From positions 1 through 48,768 of the forward strand of contig JAKAPT010000005.1 in assembly GCA_021806885.1 (NCBI GenBank): 48,768 bases of DNA, given 5' to 3'. The notes under the pieces were generated by a model that saw nothing but the letters and a program-made list of their open reading frames with translations, ran no database searches and had not been told where the DNA came from. Of the stretch, positions 19,905-29,771 are shown piece after piece. Source of the DNA: a bacterium. Lineage in GTDB: Bacteria > SZUA-79 > Acidulodesulfobacterales > Acidulodesulfobacteraceae. Every line of letters begins with the position of its first letter. Position 1 is the stretch's first letter. The position numbers and the translations under genes are program-made.

Positions 19905-21689
19905 TTAATCCTTTTTAATTAATCTTATTCCTAGTTCTTTTAGCTGCGCCTCGGTTACTCCCGATGGGGCTTCGCTCAAGGGGCAATATGCCTTCTGGGT
20001 TTTCGGGAAGGCGATTACGTCCCTTATGGAATGCTCATTTCTTAAAAGCATTAATATTCTGTCTATCCCGAATGCGATTCCCCCGTGAGGCGGAGCCCCA
20101 AAGCTTAAAGCGTCGAGAAGAAAACCAAATTTTACCTTCGCGTCTTCAGGAGATATTGAAAGAATTTTAAATATCCTTTCCTGGAGCGAGGCATCATGTA
20201 TCCTTAAACTTCCCCCGCCTATTTCCTCCCCGTTAAGGACAAGGTCATAGCTTTCTGATTTCACGGAAAGGGGTTCGGTTTCAAGATATTTAAGGTCGTT
20301 CATCGCGGGAGCCGTAAACGGGTGATGGACCGAAACGATCCTTTTTTCTTCTTCGGAATATTCGAATAGCGGAAAATTAACTACCCATAGCATATCAAGT
20401 TTTTCCCCGGGGATAAGATTGTATTTTTTAGCGAGGTAAAGCCTTAGCCTTCCCAAAACGTTATTCGAGGTTTTGTTGGAATCGGCCTGAAAGAATATGA
20501 TATCCCCCGGCTTTCCCCCGGTTTTGGTTAATAGTGAATTTTTCTCTCCGGCATTTATAAACTTGGAAATTCCTCCTTCAAGAGAACCGTCCCGAGAAAC
20601 TTTTGTCCAGGCAAGCCCTTTCCCCCCAAAATCTTTTACGACGGCGAGCAGTTCGTCTATGTCCTTTCTTGAGACGATGTCATAGCCGCCCGGAAGGCAT
20701 ATCGACTTTATAACGCCCCCCTTCGACAGGGTGTCCCTGAACAGGTTCATCGATGAATCTTTAAAGATATCTGAAAGGTTTGCGATCAGGAGGTTAAATC
20801 TTGTATCGGGTTTATCGCTTCCGTACGTATTCATCGCCTCGTCGTAATCCAGCACCCTGAAAGGGGTCGCAAGCTCTGCTCCAAGGACTTTCTTAAAGAT
20901 ACTCTCGAAAAGCTCTTCGGAAAGCCGGATAACATCCTTCATTTCCACAAACGACATTTCCATGTCTAGCTGTGTAAACTCCGGCTGTCTGTCTGCCCTA
21001 AGGTCCTCGTCCCTGAAACACCTTACTATCTGGTAGTATCTTTCAAAGCCGCTTACCATAAGGATTTGCTTGAACAGCTGGGGTGACTGGGGAAGGGCGT
21101 AAAAATGCCCCTGGTTGAGCCTCGAAGGAACAAGAAAATCCCTTGAGCCCTCAGGCGTGCTTTTGGTGAGAAAAGGCGTCTCTATATCGTAAAAACCCTT
21201 TTTACCCAGGAAATCCCTTACTGCATGCGCGAAATCGGATCTGAATATTATATTTTCCCTGAGCCTTTTACTCCTTAAATCAAGATATCTGTATTTAAGC
21301 CTTGTCAGCTCGTTAACATCTGTCTCTTCGTCAATTTGAAATGGAAGCGTTTCGCATGTATTGAGGATTGAAACCGACGCGGCCAGGATTTCGAGGTTTC
21401 CAGTTTTAAGATTGGAATTTTCGGTCCCTGCCGGCCTGCGCCTTACAACGCCTGTAACGGAAATTACGTATTCGTTTTTTAATTTTTTTGCGGATTTAAA
21501 TGATTCATTTTTTTCATTCTCGTCGAAAACCACCTGTATTATTCCCGAATAGTCCCTTAAATCTATAAAAATTAGGCCCCCGTGGTCCCTGAAGTGCATT
21601 ACCCATCCCTTGAGGGTGTATTCTCTTCCGGCTGCCTCTTCGCTTATTTCCCCCGAGAGGGTTCTTGAACTTGCGCCACTATACGTCAC
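19905..21689 (-). CDS. aspS: Aspartyl-tRNA synthetase (bacterial type)
   Basis: 'GWVMHFRDHGGLIFIDLRDYSGIIQVVF', 'FLTKSTPEGSRDFLVPSR', 'FRDEDLRADRQPEFTQLDMEMSF', 'GGIAFGIDRILMLL'; GAD insertion domain. Confidence 0.97.
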   Translation of the reverse strand: MTYSGASSRTLSGEISEEAAGREYTLKGWVMHFRDHGGLIFIDLRDYSGIIQVVFDENEKNESFKSAKKLKNEYVISVTGVVRRRPAGTENSNLKTGNLEILAASVSILNTCETLPFQIDEETDVNELTRLKYRYLDLRSKRLRENIIFRSDFAHAVRDFLGKKGFYDIETPFLTKSTPEGSRDFLVPSRLNQGHFYALPQSPQLFKQILMVSGFERYYQIVRCFRDEDLRADRQPEFTQLDMEMSFVEMKDVIRLSEELFESIFKKVLGAELATPFRVLDYDEAMNTYGSDKPDTRFNLLIANLSDIFKDSSMNLFRDTLSKGGVIKSICLPGGYDIVSRKDIDELLAVVKDFGGKGLAWTKVSRDGSLEGGISKFINAGEKNSLLTKTGGKPGDIIFFQADSNKTSNNVLGRLRLYLAKKYNLIPGEKLDMLWVVNFPLFEYSEEEKRIVSVHHPFTAPAMNDLKYLETEPLSVKSESYDLVLNGEEIGGGSLRIHDASLQERIFKILSISPEDAKVKFGFLLDALSFGAPPHGGIAFGIDRILMLLRNEHSIRDVIAFPKTQKAYCPLSEAPSGVTEAQLKELGIRLIKKD

Positions 21690-21739
21690 GATATCTCCAG
21701 TTATAAATATAATCCTAAAGTTTAATATTATAGCAGGTT

Positions 21740-22552
21740 CTATGTCAATAAAAAATTATCGATTTCCCCGGAAAGCATTATGTCTTTCAGAATAATATCC
21801 ATATGATTTTTTGAATCAACTTTGGTAAGCCTCGCCTTATCAATCATTCCCCCAAGTTCCCGGACGCAATCCGCGTCAATGATTCTGTCATTTTCAGTAT
21901 AGGCGATATCAAAAAATAAATTATTCAGATTTATTTTGCTCACAATTTTATTGATGCCGGTAAAATCCCTCACAAACTTGAAATCATTTATGACCGATTT
22001 GGGCGTTGATCTTTTTATATCCGCAAGCGCCTTTCCAATGATGTTTTCGTCACGGGAACCATAGGCGTCTGATAAAAACAACGAAATGGTCTTCTCGAAT
22101 GATTTTTCAAGGCTTTTTATAAAGCGGTCCGTAATCCCCGTTTTATAGCATCCCGCTATCATCAAGACTTTCGCGGTTTTCTTCGGGAACATCGACGCAA
22201 ATTTGAGGCATATCTGAGCCCCCATGGAATGTCCTATGAGGACGATACCGGAAGTCCCGCATTGCATTTTTTCTAATAAGGCGTTAATTATTTCGCAATA
22301 GTTTTCTTTTCCGTGAACGAAATCTTCCGGAGTCTGATCCCCCATGGACCGGAAATGGAACGGCAGGTCAAAAACAACCATGTTAAAGCTGTCACCGTGG
22401 TTTTTCTTAATATAATCCCACAGCGGAATCATGGATAGATGGTTTCCCCCGGCGCCGTGGATAAGGACTATGGTTTGAGAACTTTTCGGATTTGGGGAAT
22501 AGCGCGATATATAAAAAATATTTATATTATCCCGAAGGAGGGCGAGGGGCAT
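21740..22552 (-). CDS. Alpha/beta hydrolase
   Basis: 'VLIHGAGGNHLSM', nucleophile elbow 'GHSMGA', C-terminal 'KNHMDI'. Confidence 0.85.
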   Translation of the reverse strand: MPLALLRDNINIFYISRYSPNPKSSQTIVLIHGAGGNHLSMIPLWDYIKKNHGDSFNMVVFDLPFHFRSMGDQTPEDFVHGKENYCEIINALLEKMQCGTSGIVLIGHSMGAQICLKFASMFPKKTAKVLMIAGCYKTGITDRFIKSLEKSFEKTISLFLSDAYGSRDENIIGKALADIKRSTPKSVINDFKFVRDFTGINKIVSKINLNNLFFDIAYTENDRIIDADCVRELGGMIDKARLTKVDSKNHMDIILKDIMLSGEIDNFLLT

Positions 22553-22640
22553 ATTAAAAAATATGGTTAATTGTGATATTATATGAAATCAATAGAAATC
22601 ATTATAACATAAAAATTTTTAACCGAACCAGCGATTAAGA

Positions 22641-23414
22641 ATGTTTAAAAAAATAATCTATTATTTTTACCAGAAAAAACTTGAGAAAGAAATCTCCGGC
22701 AGAAAAGTCCCGGCGCATATTGGAATCATCCTCGACGGCAACAGAAGGTACGCGGAAAAGCGCCGTCTTGATAGTATTTCCATGGGACATGAAGAAGGGG
22801 CGGGGAAGCTTGGAGAGGTTTTAAAATGGTGCGCCTCTCTCGGGATTAAATACGTGACCGTGTGGGCCCTTTCAACGGATAACATGAAAAGAGAGAGGGA
22901 CGAACTAGAGAGGCTTTTAGAAATAATACAATCCCAGCTTCAAAACTATATCGATTCAAATTTTATCAAAGATAACGATATAAAGGTTAAAATAATAGGG
23001 AAGAGGGACCTTCTCCCCGAGAGCCTTCTTGCCACCATAGACACGCTCGAGGAAAAAACATCGTCTCATTCGGGTCTCACCCTGCATGTTGCCCTGGGTT
23101 ATGGCGGAAGGCAGGAAATATGCGACGCGATTATAAATTTTGTTTCCGATAACATGGAAGATTTGAATAACTCCCTCCTTCCGGATATCATAACGGTCGA
23201 AAATATTTCAAAATACCTCTACGTCAAGGATGCCCCCGACCCGGACCTTATAATAAGGACAAGCGGGGAGATCAGGCTCTCAGGATTTCTTTTGTGGCAG
23301 AGCGCCTACAGCGAGTTCTATTTCTGCGACGCCTATTGGCCCGAGTTCAGGGAGATAGACTTTCTGAGGGCAATAAGGAGCTACCAGTTAAGGCGTATCC
23401 GTCTCGGGAAATGA
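22641..23414 (+). CDS. uppS: Undecaprenyl diphosphate synthase (cis-prenyltransferase)
   Basis: 'HIGIILDGNRRYAEKR', 'GMEEGAGKL'-like region, 'LIIRTSGEIRLSGFLLWQSAYSEFYFCDAYWPEF'. Confidence 0.95.
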   Translation: MFKKIIYYFYQKKLEKEISGRKVPAHIGIILDGNRRYAEKRRLDSISMGHEEGAGKLGEVLKWCASLGIKYVTVWALSTDNMKRERDELERLLEIIQSQLQNYIDSNFIKDNDIKVKIIGKRDLLPESLLATIDTLEEKTSSHSGLTLHVALGYGGRQEICDAIINFVSDNMEDLNNSLLPDIITVENISKYLYVKDAPDPDLIIRTSGEIRLSGFLLWQSAYSEFYFCDAYWPEFREIDFLRAIRSYQLRRIRLGK

Positions 23415-23426
23415 GGGAGAGAATTC

Positions 23427-24584
23427 TTGGCATTCAATAAATCCCAGAAAAAAACGATTTTCGCGATGAGCATGGTTGTCGGGACAAGAATGCTCGCCGT
23501 ATTCCTTATTCTGCCCGTTTTTACGCTGTTCGGGCGCGAGTTTACGGGAAGCCTTCTTTTAATAGGTTTAGCATTCGGGATTTACGGCCTTTCAAGGGCG
23601 ATTTTCCAGATTCCTTTCGGTTTTCTTTCAGATAAATTAGGAAGGAAAAATATCCTGTTCTACGGCATGCTTCTCTTTGGGATTTTTACGGTTATTATCG
23701 GATTTGCTTCCAATATATACGAACTTATCGCTTTAAGGTTCCTCCAGGGCGTTGCCGCGGAAAGCTCCGTCGCCTTTGCCCTTGTGTCCGACACCGTTTC
23801 CGAAAACGACAGGGTAAAAGCGCTCGCCTTCCTGGGCATGCCCATAGGGTTAAGTTTTGTGGCCGGAATAGTTCTGGGGCCTTTATTTTCCTATTATTTC
23901 GGTTACCCTTTTTTGTTTTACCTCTCGGGGGCTTTAGGCATATTTTCGGCCATCCTTGTCCTTGGATTTGTCGAGGAGCCTGAAAAGAGGGAGATGCTGA
24001 AGGAAATAGAGATTAAATTTAAAGATATCGTCACGGCCCTTAAAAACAAAACGCTTGCCAATCTTTCGATACAGGGATTCCTGCTTTCTTTTTTTATGAC
24101 GATATTTTTTTTCAGCATGCCGTTGATTGTAAAACACGAACTTGGAATAGGATATTACTATAAAATTTTAATCCCCATGGTGATTTTTTCCCTGTTCGCG
24201 ATGATGAAAGCCTCTAAAAAGGCAGATTTAGGACATGAAGTACACCTTTTAAAATTGAGTTTTGCCCTCATGGCGGTTTCAAGCATTTTCCTGTTTTCAA
24301 ATCCGCAAGGCTACTCTTTTCTGGTAATTCTTATAGGCGGGGTCCTCTTTTTTACGGGGTTTTCCATCACCGAGCCCATAATGCCTTCGCTAGTCTCGGG
24401 AAGTTCCGATAAATCCTTTGTCGGCACGTCCATGGGGGTTTATAACACCCTTCAGTTCACCGGAAGCTTTGTCGGTGGTTCTCTCGCAGGCCTTTTGTTT
24501 AGTAGTTATTACCGATACATTCCGATTATCCTCATTGTTTCATCGGTTACATGCTACCTTTTAATAATGAGGGTGAGGAAGTAG
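23427..24584 (+). CDS. MFS transporter (YajR-like)
   Basis: 12-TM pattern; 'QIPFGFLSDKLGRK', 'LRFLQGVAAESSVAFALVSDTV'. TTG start with an upstream GGGAGAG Shine-Dalgarno. Confidence 0.87.
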   Translation: MAFNKSQKKTIFAMSMVVGTRMLAVFLILPVFTLFGREFTGSLLLIGLAFGIYGLSRAIFQIPFGFLSDKLGRKNILFYGMLLFGIFTVIIGFASNIYELIALRFLQGVAAESSVAFALVSDTVSENDRVKALAFLGMPIGLSFVAGIVLGPLFSYYFGYPFLFYLSGALGIFSAILVLGFVEEPEKREMLKEIEIKFKDIVTALKNKTLANLSIQGFLLSFFMTIFFFSMPLIVKHELGIGYYYKILIPMVIFSLFAMMKASKKADLGHEVHLLKLSFALMAVSSIFLFSNPQGYSFLVILIGGVLFFTGFSITEPIMPSLVSGSSDKSFVGTSMGVYNTLQFTGSFVGGSLAGLLFSSYYRYIPIILIVSSVTCYLLIMRVRK

Positions 24585-24649
24585 CTATGGAATTAAAGGT
24601 AATTAATGCTGTATAATATTAATATAACGTTATATGGAGAAAAGCTTAT

Positions 24650-25027
24650 ATGGCAAACAAGCTTATTATGATCCTTCAAAACACGACCCCGAAGGAGCTA
24701 CACGCGCTTGGAGCGCCCTTTTTTCAGGCGGCTGCCGCGGCGGTGATGGAATATGAGGTAGAAGTTGTTCTTACGGCCGACGCCGGGCTCTTAATGAAGA
24801 AGGGCGTCGCAGAGAAATTAACGGTTTTAGAGGGAAGCTCCAAAACCGTATATGATTTCATAAAAGACGCCAAAAATGCCGGGGTTGTATTTAAAGTATG
24901 TACGCCTTCTTTGGAATTAAATAATTTTACTAAGGAGGACCTCATTCCCGAATGCACGGGAGTTGTGGGAGGCGCGTATGTTATTGAAAAAGTGATGGAC
25001 GACGATTATAAAGTGCTCTCTTATTAA
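24650..25027 (+). CDS. DsrE/DsrF-like family protein
   Basis: 125 aa 'MANKLIMILQNTTPKELHALGAPFFQAAAAAVMEYEVEVVLTADAGLLMKKG...VVFKVCTPSLELNNFTKEDLI'; DsrE-like fold with Cys in the expected strand. Confidence 0.8.
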   Translation: MANKLIMILQNTTPKELHALGAPFFQAAAAAVMEYEVEVVLTADAGLLMKKGVAEKLTVLEGSSKTVYDFIKDAKNAGVVFKVCTPSLELNNFTKEDLIPECTGVVGGAYVIEKVMDDDYKVLSY

Positions 25028-25036
25028 AGCTTTCCA

Positions 25037-25951
25037 TTAGCATACGTCGCATACGAATTCTATCGCGGCGGTGGCAGCCAGGGCACCCTCGCCGACAGCC
25101 GTCGCAACCTGGAGAAGCTTTTTTGAATGGGCGTCCCCGGCGCAGAACACTCCGGGCATGGATGTCATAAGGGTGTAATGGTCTGTTTTTATAAAGCCGT
25201 TTTCGTCCTTTTCCAAATTTTTTAAAAATGAGGTCTGGGGGTTTATTCCCACAAATACAAAAACGCCCTTCACCGGTATTGTTTTCCTTTCGCTTGTCTT
25301 CACGTTCTCGATCGTTATGGATTCAACGGATTTTGTCCCGTTAATCGAAATAGGCGTATGCTCAAGTTCAAGGGTAACATTCGCCGCGTTATGAAGTCTT
25401 TCCTGAATAATTTTTTCCGCCCTGAACTCCTTCCTTCTGTGGATTAATACAATGGATTTTACTATTTTGGTAAGATAATTCGCTTCTTTAACGGCTGTAT
25501 CTCCTCCCCCGACAACCGCTACATCCGAATCCTTAAAAAAGGGGCCGTCGCATGTGGCGCAGTATGAAACCCCTTTCCCGATGAATTGCCTTTCACCGGG
25601 TATATTCAGTCTTTTTGGCGATGCTCCGACGGCTATAATTACCGTTTTTGCCTGATAGGTTCCTTCCAAACCCTTAAGAAGTTTATATTGTCCCTGGTCG
25701 CTGACGTCCGATATCTCGTCATAAACTATGTTTAAGCCGAGCCCCTTGGCATGCTCTTCAAATTTTTGCATAAGTTCGATGCCGGACAAGGAAGGAAAGC
25801 CGGGATAATTTGAAATATCGTCTGAAAGCGCGATCTGCCCGCCGGTCGCTATTTTTTCGATGAGGATAAGATTCATGCGGGCCCTAAGGCCATATATAGC
25901 CGCGGATAAGCCGGCCGGTCCGCCGCCTATGATTATTATATCGTAAACCAT
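25037..25951 (-). CDS. trxB: Thioredoxin reductase
   Basis: 'IIIGGGPAGLSAAIYGLRA', redox motif 'CATCDG', 'VVGGGDTAVKEA', 'GVFCAGDAH'. Confidence 0.95.
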   Translation of the reverse strand: MVYDIIIIGGGPAGLSAAIYGLRARMNLILIEKIATGGQIALSDDISNYPGFPSLSGIELMQKFEEHAKGLGLNIVYDEISDVSDQGQYKLLKGLEGTYQAKTVIIAVGASPKRLNIPGERQFIGKGVSYCATCDGPFFKDSDVAVVGGGDTAVKEANYLTKIVKSIVLIHRRKEFRAEKIIQERLHNAANVTLELEHTPISINGTKSVESITIENVKTSERKTIPVKGVFVFVGINPQTSFLKNLEKDENGFIKTDHYTLMTSMPGVFCAGDAHSKKLLQVATAVGEGALAATAAIEFVCDVC

Positions 25952-26066
25952 TTTGCCTCCCGGGTTTAAGAGAATTTATGCAGTTGTTTTAATGACGCGC
26001 AATCTATATAATAATATATTCATATTTAAACATATATAATTTTTTTATTCAAACGGGAAAACTCAG

Positions 26067-27638
26067 GTGAGAAAATCGCTTGGTCTTTTACAGCTTATAT
26101 TTCTATCCACAAGCTCAATTCTCGGTTCCGGATGGCTCCTGGGGATTTACGCCAGCGCGAAATACGCAGGGCCGTCCTCCGTGTTATCATGGGTTTTTAG
26201 CGGCTTCGCGATACTATTGATAGCCCTGGTTTATAGCGAGCTTGGGGGCATGCTTCCCGCGGCGGGAGCCCTGGCCAGATACCCTAAGTATACCCACGGG
26301 GCTTTTCTTGGATTTATCACAAGCTGGATACTGATTATCGCGGGAGCTGCGGTAAGCTCTATCGAGACGGAGGCAACCGTCCAGTACCTTAATTCATCCT
26401 TACATACTCTTTTTTCGTACCATACTTTAACGCCCGAGGGCCTTTTCCTTTCATTTTTTATCCTTCTGGCTTTCTTCATTATAAATCTTTTCGGAGCAAG
26501 GATTTTCGCGGAAACCAACACTTTTCTTACCTATTTTAAGATTCTAATTATATCGGTTACGGGGATAGCCCTAATATACCTCTCCATTAAAAGCGGGAAT
26601 TACAAAAATATTTTTAGCTACCACATCGCTCCTTATGGTTACGATGGTTTCCTGAAGAGCATTTCCCTCGGCGGCATAATATTTTCCTATCTCGGTTTCA
26701 GGCAGGCGATAGATATGTCCGGTGAAGCCAAGAATCCTGGCAGGAATGTCCCCCTGGCGACGGTTCTGTCCGTAATAATTGCAATGGTGATATACGCGCT
26801 TCTTTCGCTCGGTTTTATCATGTCCATCCCTTTTGTGAAAAATAACGCGTGGAGCGGGATAAACTATTCCTCCCCATTCGTTCGCCTGTTCAATTTTTAC
26901 GGGGTTTCGGGCCTTGCCGCCCTAATAATAATAGGGGCAATAATCTCTCCCTTCGCGACGGGCCTCGTATACATGGGAAGTACCTCAAGAGTTACTTATG
27001 CAATGTCCAGGATGAAATTTCTCCCCAGGAGCTTCCATTCCTATTTCAACCGCCATGGAATTCCATATATTTCGTTGATTTTCACTTTTTTCCTCTCGGC
27101 CCTTTATCTTCTTCCCTTTCCCAGTTGGGAGTCCCTTGTCGGGATAATAACATCCGGAATGATTTTCACTTATATTTTGGGGCCGGTTGGCCTTATGGTT
27201 TTCCGCAGGCATGACCCGCATAGAAAGCGCCCGTTCAATCTTCCCATGGCAAATATTATCTCTCCCTTAGCCTTCGTTGTCGGGACCCTCATAGTTTATT
27301 GGTCGGGATTCGCCGTTTTATGGAAGCTTGAAATTGGAATTTTCGCTGGGGTTTTAATTTTTATTTTTACCAATTCCGAAAAGATTAGAAATAATTTTAA
27401 AAAAACTGTCGCTCCGGGTCTCTGGTTTATTTTATACGTAGTATCAATCCTCTTTTTGTCATTCCTCGGCGATAAAAATTTCGGAGGGATCGGCCTGATC
27501 AGGTCTCCATATGATTTAATAGTCGTCGGGGTTACCGCCCTGCTTTTTTATTTTTTAGCGGTCAATACCGGAGTGTCGAAAGAGGAGATGAAGATGATAA
27601 TAGAAGAGGAATTTATAGGAGAGGAATTAGAGGTTTAG
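26067..27638 (+). CDS. APC-family amino acid permease
   Basis: 12-14 TM; 'SILGSGWLLGIYASAKYAGPSSVLSWVFSGFAILLIALVYSELGGMLPAAGALARYP', 'SYLGFRQAIDMSGEAKNPGRNVPLA'. GTG start. Confidence 0.9.
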   Translation: MRKSLGLLQLIFLSTSSILGSGWLLGIYASAKYAGPSSVLSWVFSGFAILLIALVYSELGGMLPAAGALARYPKYTHGAFLGFITSWILIIAGAAVSSIETEATVQYLNSSLHTLFSYHTLTPEGLFLSFFILLAFFIINLFGARIFAETNTFLTYFKILIISVTGIALIYLSIKSGNYKNIFSYHIAPYGYDGFLKSISLGGIIFSYLGFRQAIDMSGEAKNPGRNVPLATVLSVIIAMVIYALLSLGFIMSIPFVKNNAWSGINYSSPFVRLFNFYGVSGLAALIIIGAIISPFATGLVYMGSTSRVTYAMSRMKFLPRSFHSYFNRHGIPYISLIFTFFLSALYLLPFPSWESLVGIITSGMIFTYILGPVGLMVFRRHDPHRKRPFNLPMANIISPLAFVVGTLIVYWSGFAVLWKLEIGIFAGVLIFIFTNSEKIRNNFKKTVAPGLWFILYVVSILFLSFLGDKNFGGIGLIRSPYDLIVVGVTALLFYFLAVNTGVSKEEMKMIIEEEFIGEELEV

Positions 27639-28714
27639 TCGCCATAAATTATTCTCATCGATTTTTTTGCCTCGTTAATCGTTTGCTCCGCGATAAGCCG
27701 GGCCTTTTTTGTTCCTTCATAAAGAACGTCCCAGACCTCGTCCTTATTATTTGAATAATAAGCCCTTTTTTCATACATCGGTTCAAGTATATTTTTTATC
27801 GAACCAAAGACATTATCCTTGCATTGAACGCAGCCGATTTTTCCGTTTTTACAGTTGGCTTCCGTTTCTTTTATGAGGGTTTCACTGGAAAATGCCGTAT
27901 GGTATTTGAAGATGGTGCAGATATAGGGATTTCCCTTGTCGGTCGGGTGTATCCTGTTCTTGTCGGTAAGGGCGGTCCTTATCTTGCCCTTAACGACGCC
28001 TTCACTGTCGGAGAGGTTAATCGAGTTTCCGTAGGATTTACTCATTTTAAGCCCGCCGTCAAGCCCTACCAGCCTTGGAAACTTATCTATAAGGGCGAAA
28101 GGCTCTATAAGCTTTCCGCAATAAAGCTCGTTAAATTTCCTTATTATTTTTCTTGCAAGCTCGACATGCGGCAACTGGTCTATTCCAACCGGCACAAGGT
28201 CCGCCTTGAATATCGCGATATCGGCCGCCTGGCTTACGGGGTAACCCAGAAATCCGTACGTCAGCTCCTTGTAGCCCCTTTCTTTCGCCTCCGTTTTGAT
28301 AGTGGGGTTATGCCTCAGGGGGTTTATGGAAATAAGCATGGAGAAAAAAGCCGTCAGTTCCGCTATTTCGGGAACCATGGATTGAACGATTATAGTGGAT
28401 AATTTTGGATCTATTCCCGAAGAAAGGTAGTCGAGCGCCGCAAGGAATATATTTTCCCTAAGCATCTCAGGGTGTTCGAAGTTTGTGGTAAGCGCCTGAA
28501 TGTCCGCTATCAGTATAAAAGTCTCGTATTTATCCTGAAGCCTTATCCTGTTTCTTAAGGAACCGGTATAATGCCCCAGATGCAAGGGCCCCGTCGGGCG
28601 GTCCCCCGTCAGTATCCTTTCGTATTTGAATTTTGTCTCATCGGCTATCGCGGGATTTACCCCTTTTCCGTGTTCGTCCATTGAGTTTTCCTGTAGGGCT
28701 TTCCTGTTAACCAC
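27635..28714 (-). CDS. trpS: Tryptophanyl-tRNA synthetase
   Basis: 'RILTGDRPTGPLHLGHYTGSL', 'GYPVSQAADI', 'GLDGGLKMSKSYGNSI'. Confidence 0.97.
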   Translation of the reverse strand: MVNRKALQENSMDEHGKGVNPAIADETKFKYERILTGDRPTGPLHLGHYTGSLRNRIRLQDKYETFILIADIQALTTNFEHPEMLRENIFLAALDYLSSGIDPKLSTIIVQSMVPEIAELTAFFSMLISINPLRHNPTIKTEAKERGYKELTYGFLGYPVSQAADIAIFKADLVPVGIDQLPHVELARKIIRKFNELYCGKLIEPFALIDKFPRLVGLDGGLKMSKSYGNSINLSDSEGVVKGKIRTALTDKNRIHPTDKGNPYICTIFKYHTAFSSETLIKETEANCKNGKIGCVQCKDNVFGSIKNILEPMYEKRAYYSNNKDEVWDVLYEGTKKARLIAEQTINEAKKSMRIIYGD

Positions 28715-28788
28715 CAGGCTTTATATGATTTTAAACCTAATTATAATATGTTATAATATTATAAACAAGCGCAATTTAATTTAATCCG

Positions 28789-29736
28789 GTGGTTTTTATG
28801 GCTCGTAATTTAGCTGAAAACAATAAGAATGAAGATATAAAATTAAAACAGGGGATAATAAGGAACCTATTAAAGGAAAAAAACGCCGTATTGCTCGCCC
28901 ACAATTACCAGAGGGGGGAAATCCAGGAAATCGCCGATTTTCAGGGGGATTCGCTGGAGCTTTCGATTAAGGCTAATAAAACAGAAGCCGACATTATAGT
29001 TTTTGCCGGGGTCAGGTTTATGGCTGAGAGCGCGGCAATAATGAACCCCGAAAAAATCGTGATTCTTCCAAATGGCGGAGCCGGCTGTCCCATGGTTGAT
29101 ATGATAACCCCTGAAGATATACTCAACCTTAAGGAAGAATATCCAGGCTCTCCGGTCGTCGCCTATGTTAATACCTCGGCAAAATGCAAGGCGGTGTCCG
29201 ACATATGCTGCACTTCCGCCAACGCTGTCAAAGTGGTAAATTCACTCCCCGCGAAAAGGGTCATAATGGTTCCGGATAAAAACCTCGGAAGCTATGTCCA
29301 GAGATACACAATCAAGGAAATTATAAACTGGCCCGGCTTTTGCCCGCCGCATCAAAGGACGACGCCTGAGAATATCAAGACCCTCAAGAAGAGGTTCCCG
29401 GATTCCGTATTTGTGGCCCACCCCGAATCCTCTCCCGAAACCATTAATGTGGCGGACCACGTATCCTCAACCTCCGGAATGTATAAATTCGTAAAGGAAT
29501 CCAGGGCAAAATATTTCATTATAGGCACTGAAAGAGGGATAATATATAAAATGGAAAAAGAAAACCCTGGCAAGGTTTTCATTTCCTCAAATCCGGGGCT
29601 CGTGTGTCCCAACATGAAAAGAACCCATCTGGAGGACATTATAGACTCGCTCTCGAATCTTAAGAACGTTATAAAAATACCTGAAGAAATTAGACTCAAG
29701 GCAAGAAGGGCTATTGAAAATATGCTTGCCCTTTAG
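28789..29736 (+). CDS. nadA: Quinolinate synthase
   Basis: 'NAVLLAHNYQRGEIQEIADFQGDSLELS', 'VVAYVNTSAKCKAVSDICCTSANAVKVV', 'CPPHQRTTPENI'. The ATG at 28798 is an alternative start. Confidence 0.96.
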   Translation: MVFMARNLAENNKNEDIKLKQGIIRNLLKEKNAVLLAHNYQRGEIQEIADFQGDSLELSIKANKTEADIIVFAGVRFMAESAAIMNPEKIVILPNGGAGCPMVDMITPEDILNLKEEYPGSPVVAYVNTSAKCKAVSDICCTSANAVKVVNSLPAKRVIMVPDKNLGSYVQRYTIKEIINWPGFCPPHQRTTPENIKTLKKRFPDSVFVAHPESSPETINVADHVSSTSGMYKFVKESRAKYFIIGTERGIIYKMEKENPGKVFISSNPGLVCPNMKRTHLEDIIDSLSNLKNVIKIPEEIRLKARRAIENMLAL

Positions 29737-29771
29737 TATAATAAAAGGCTCTTAAAAGAGGGCAAGACGCC

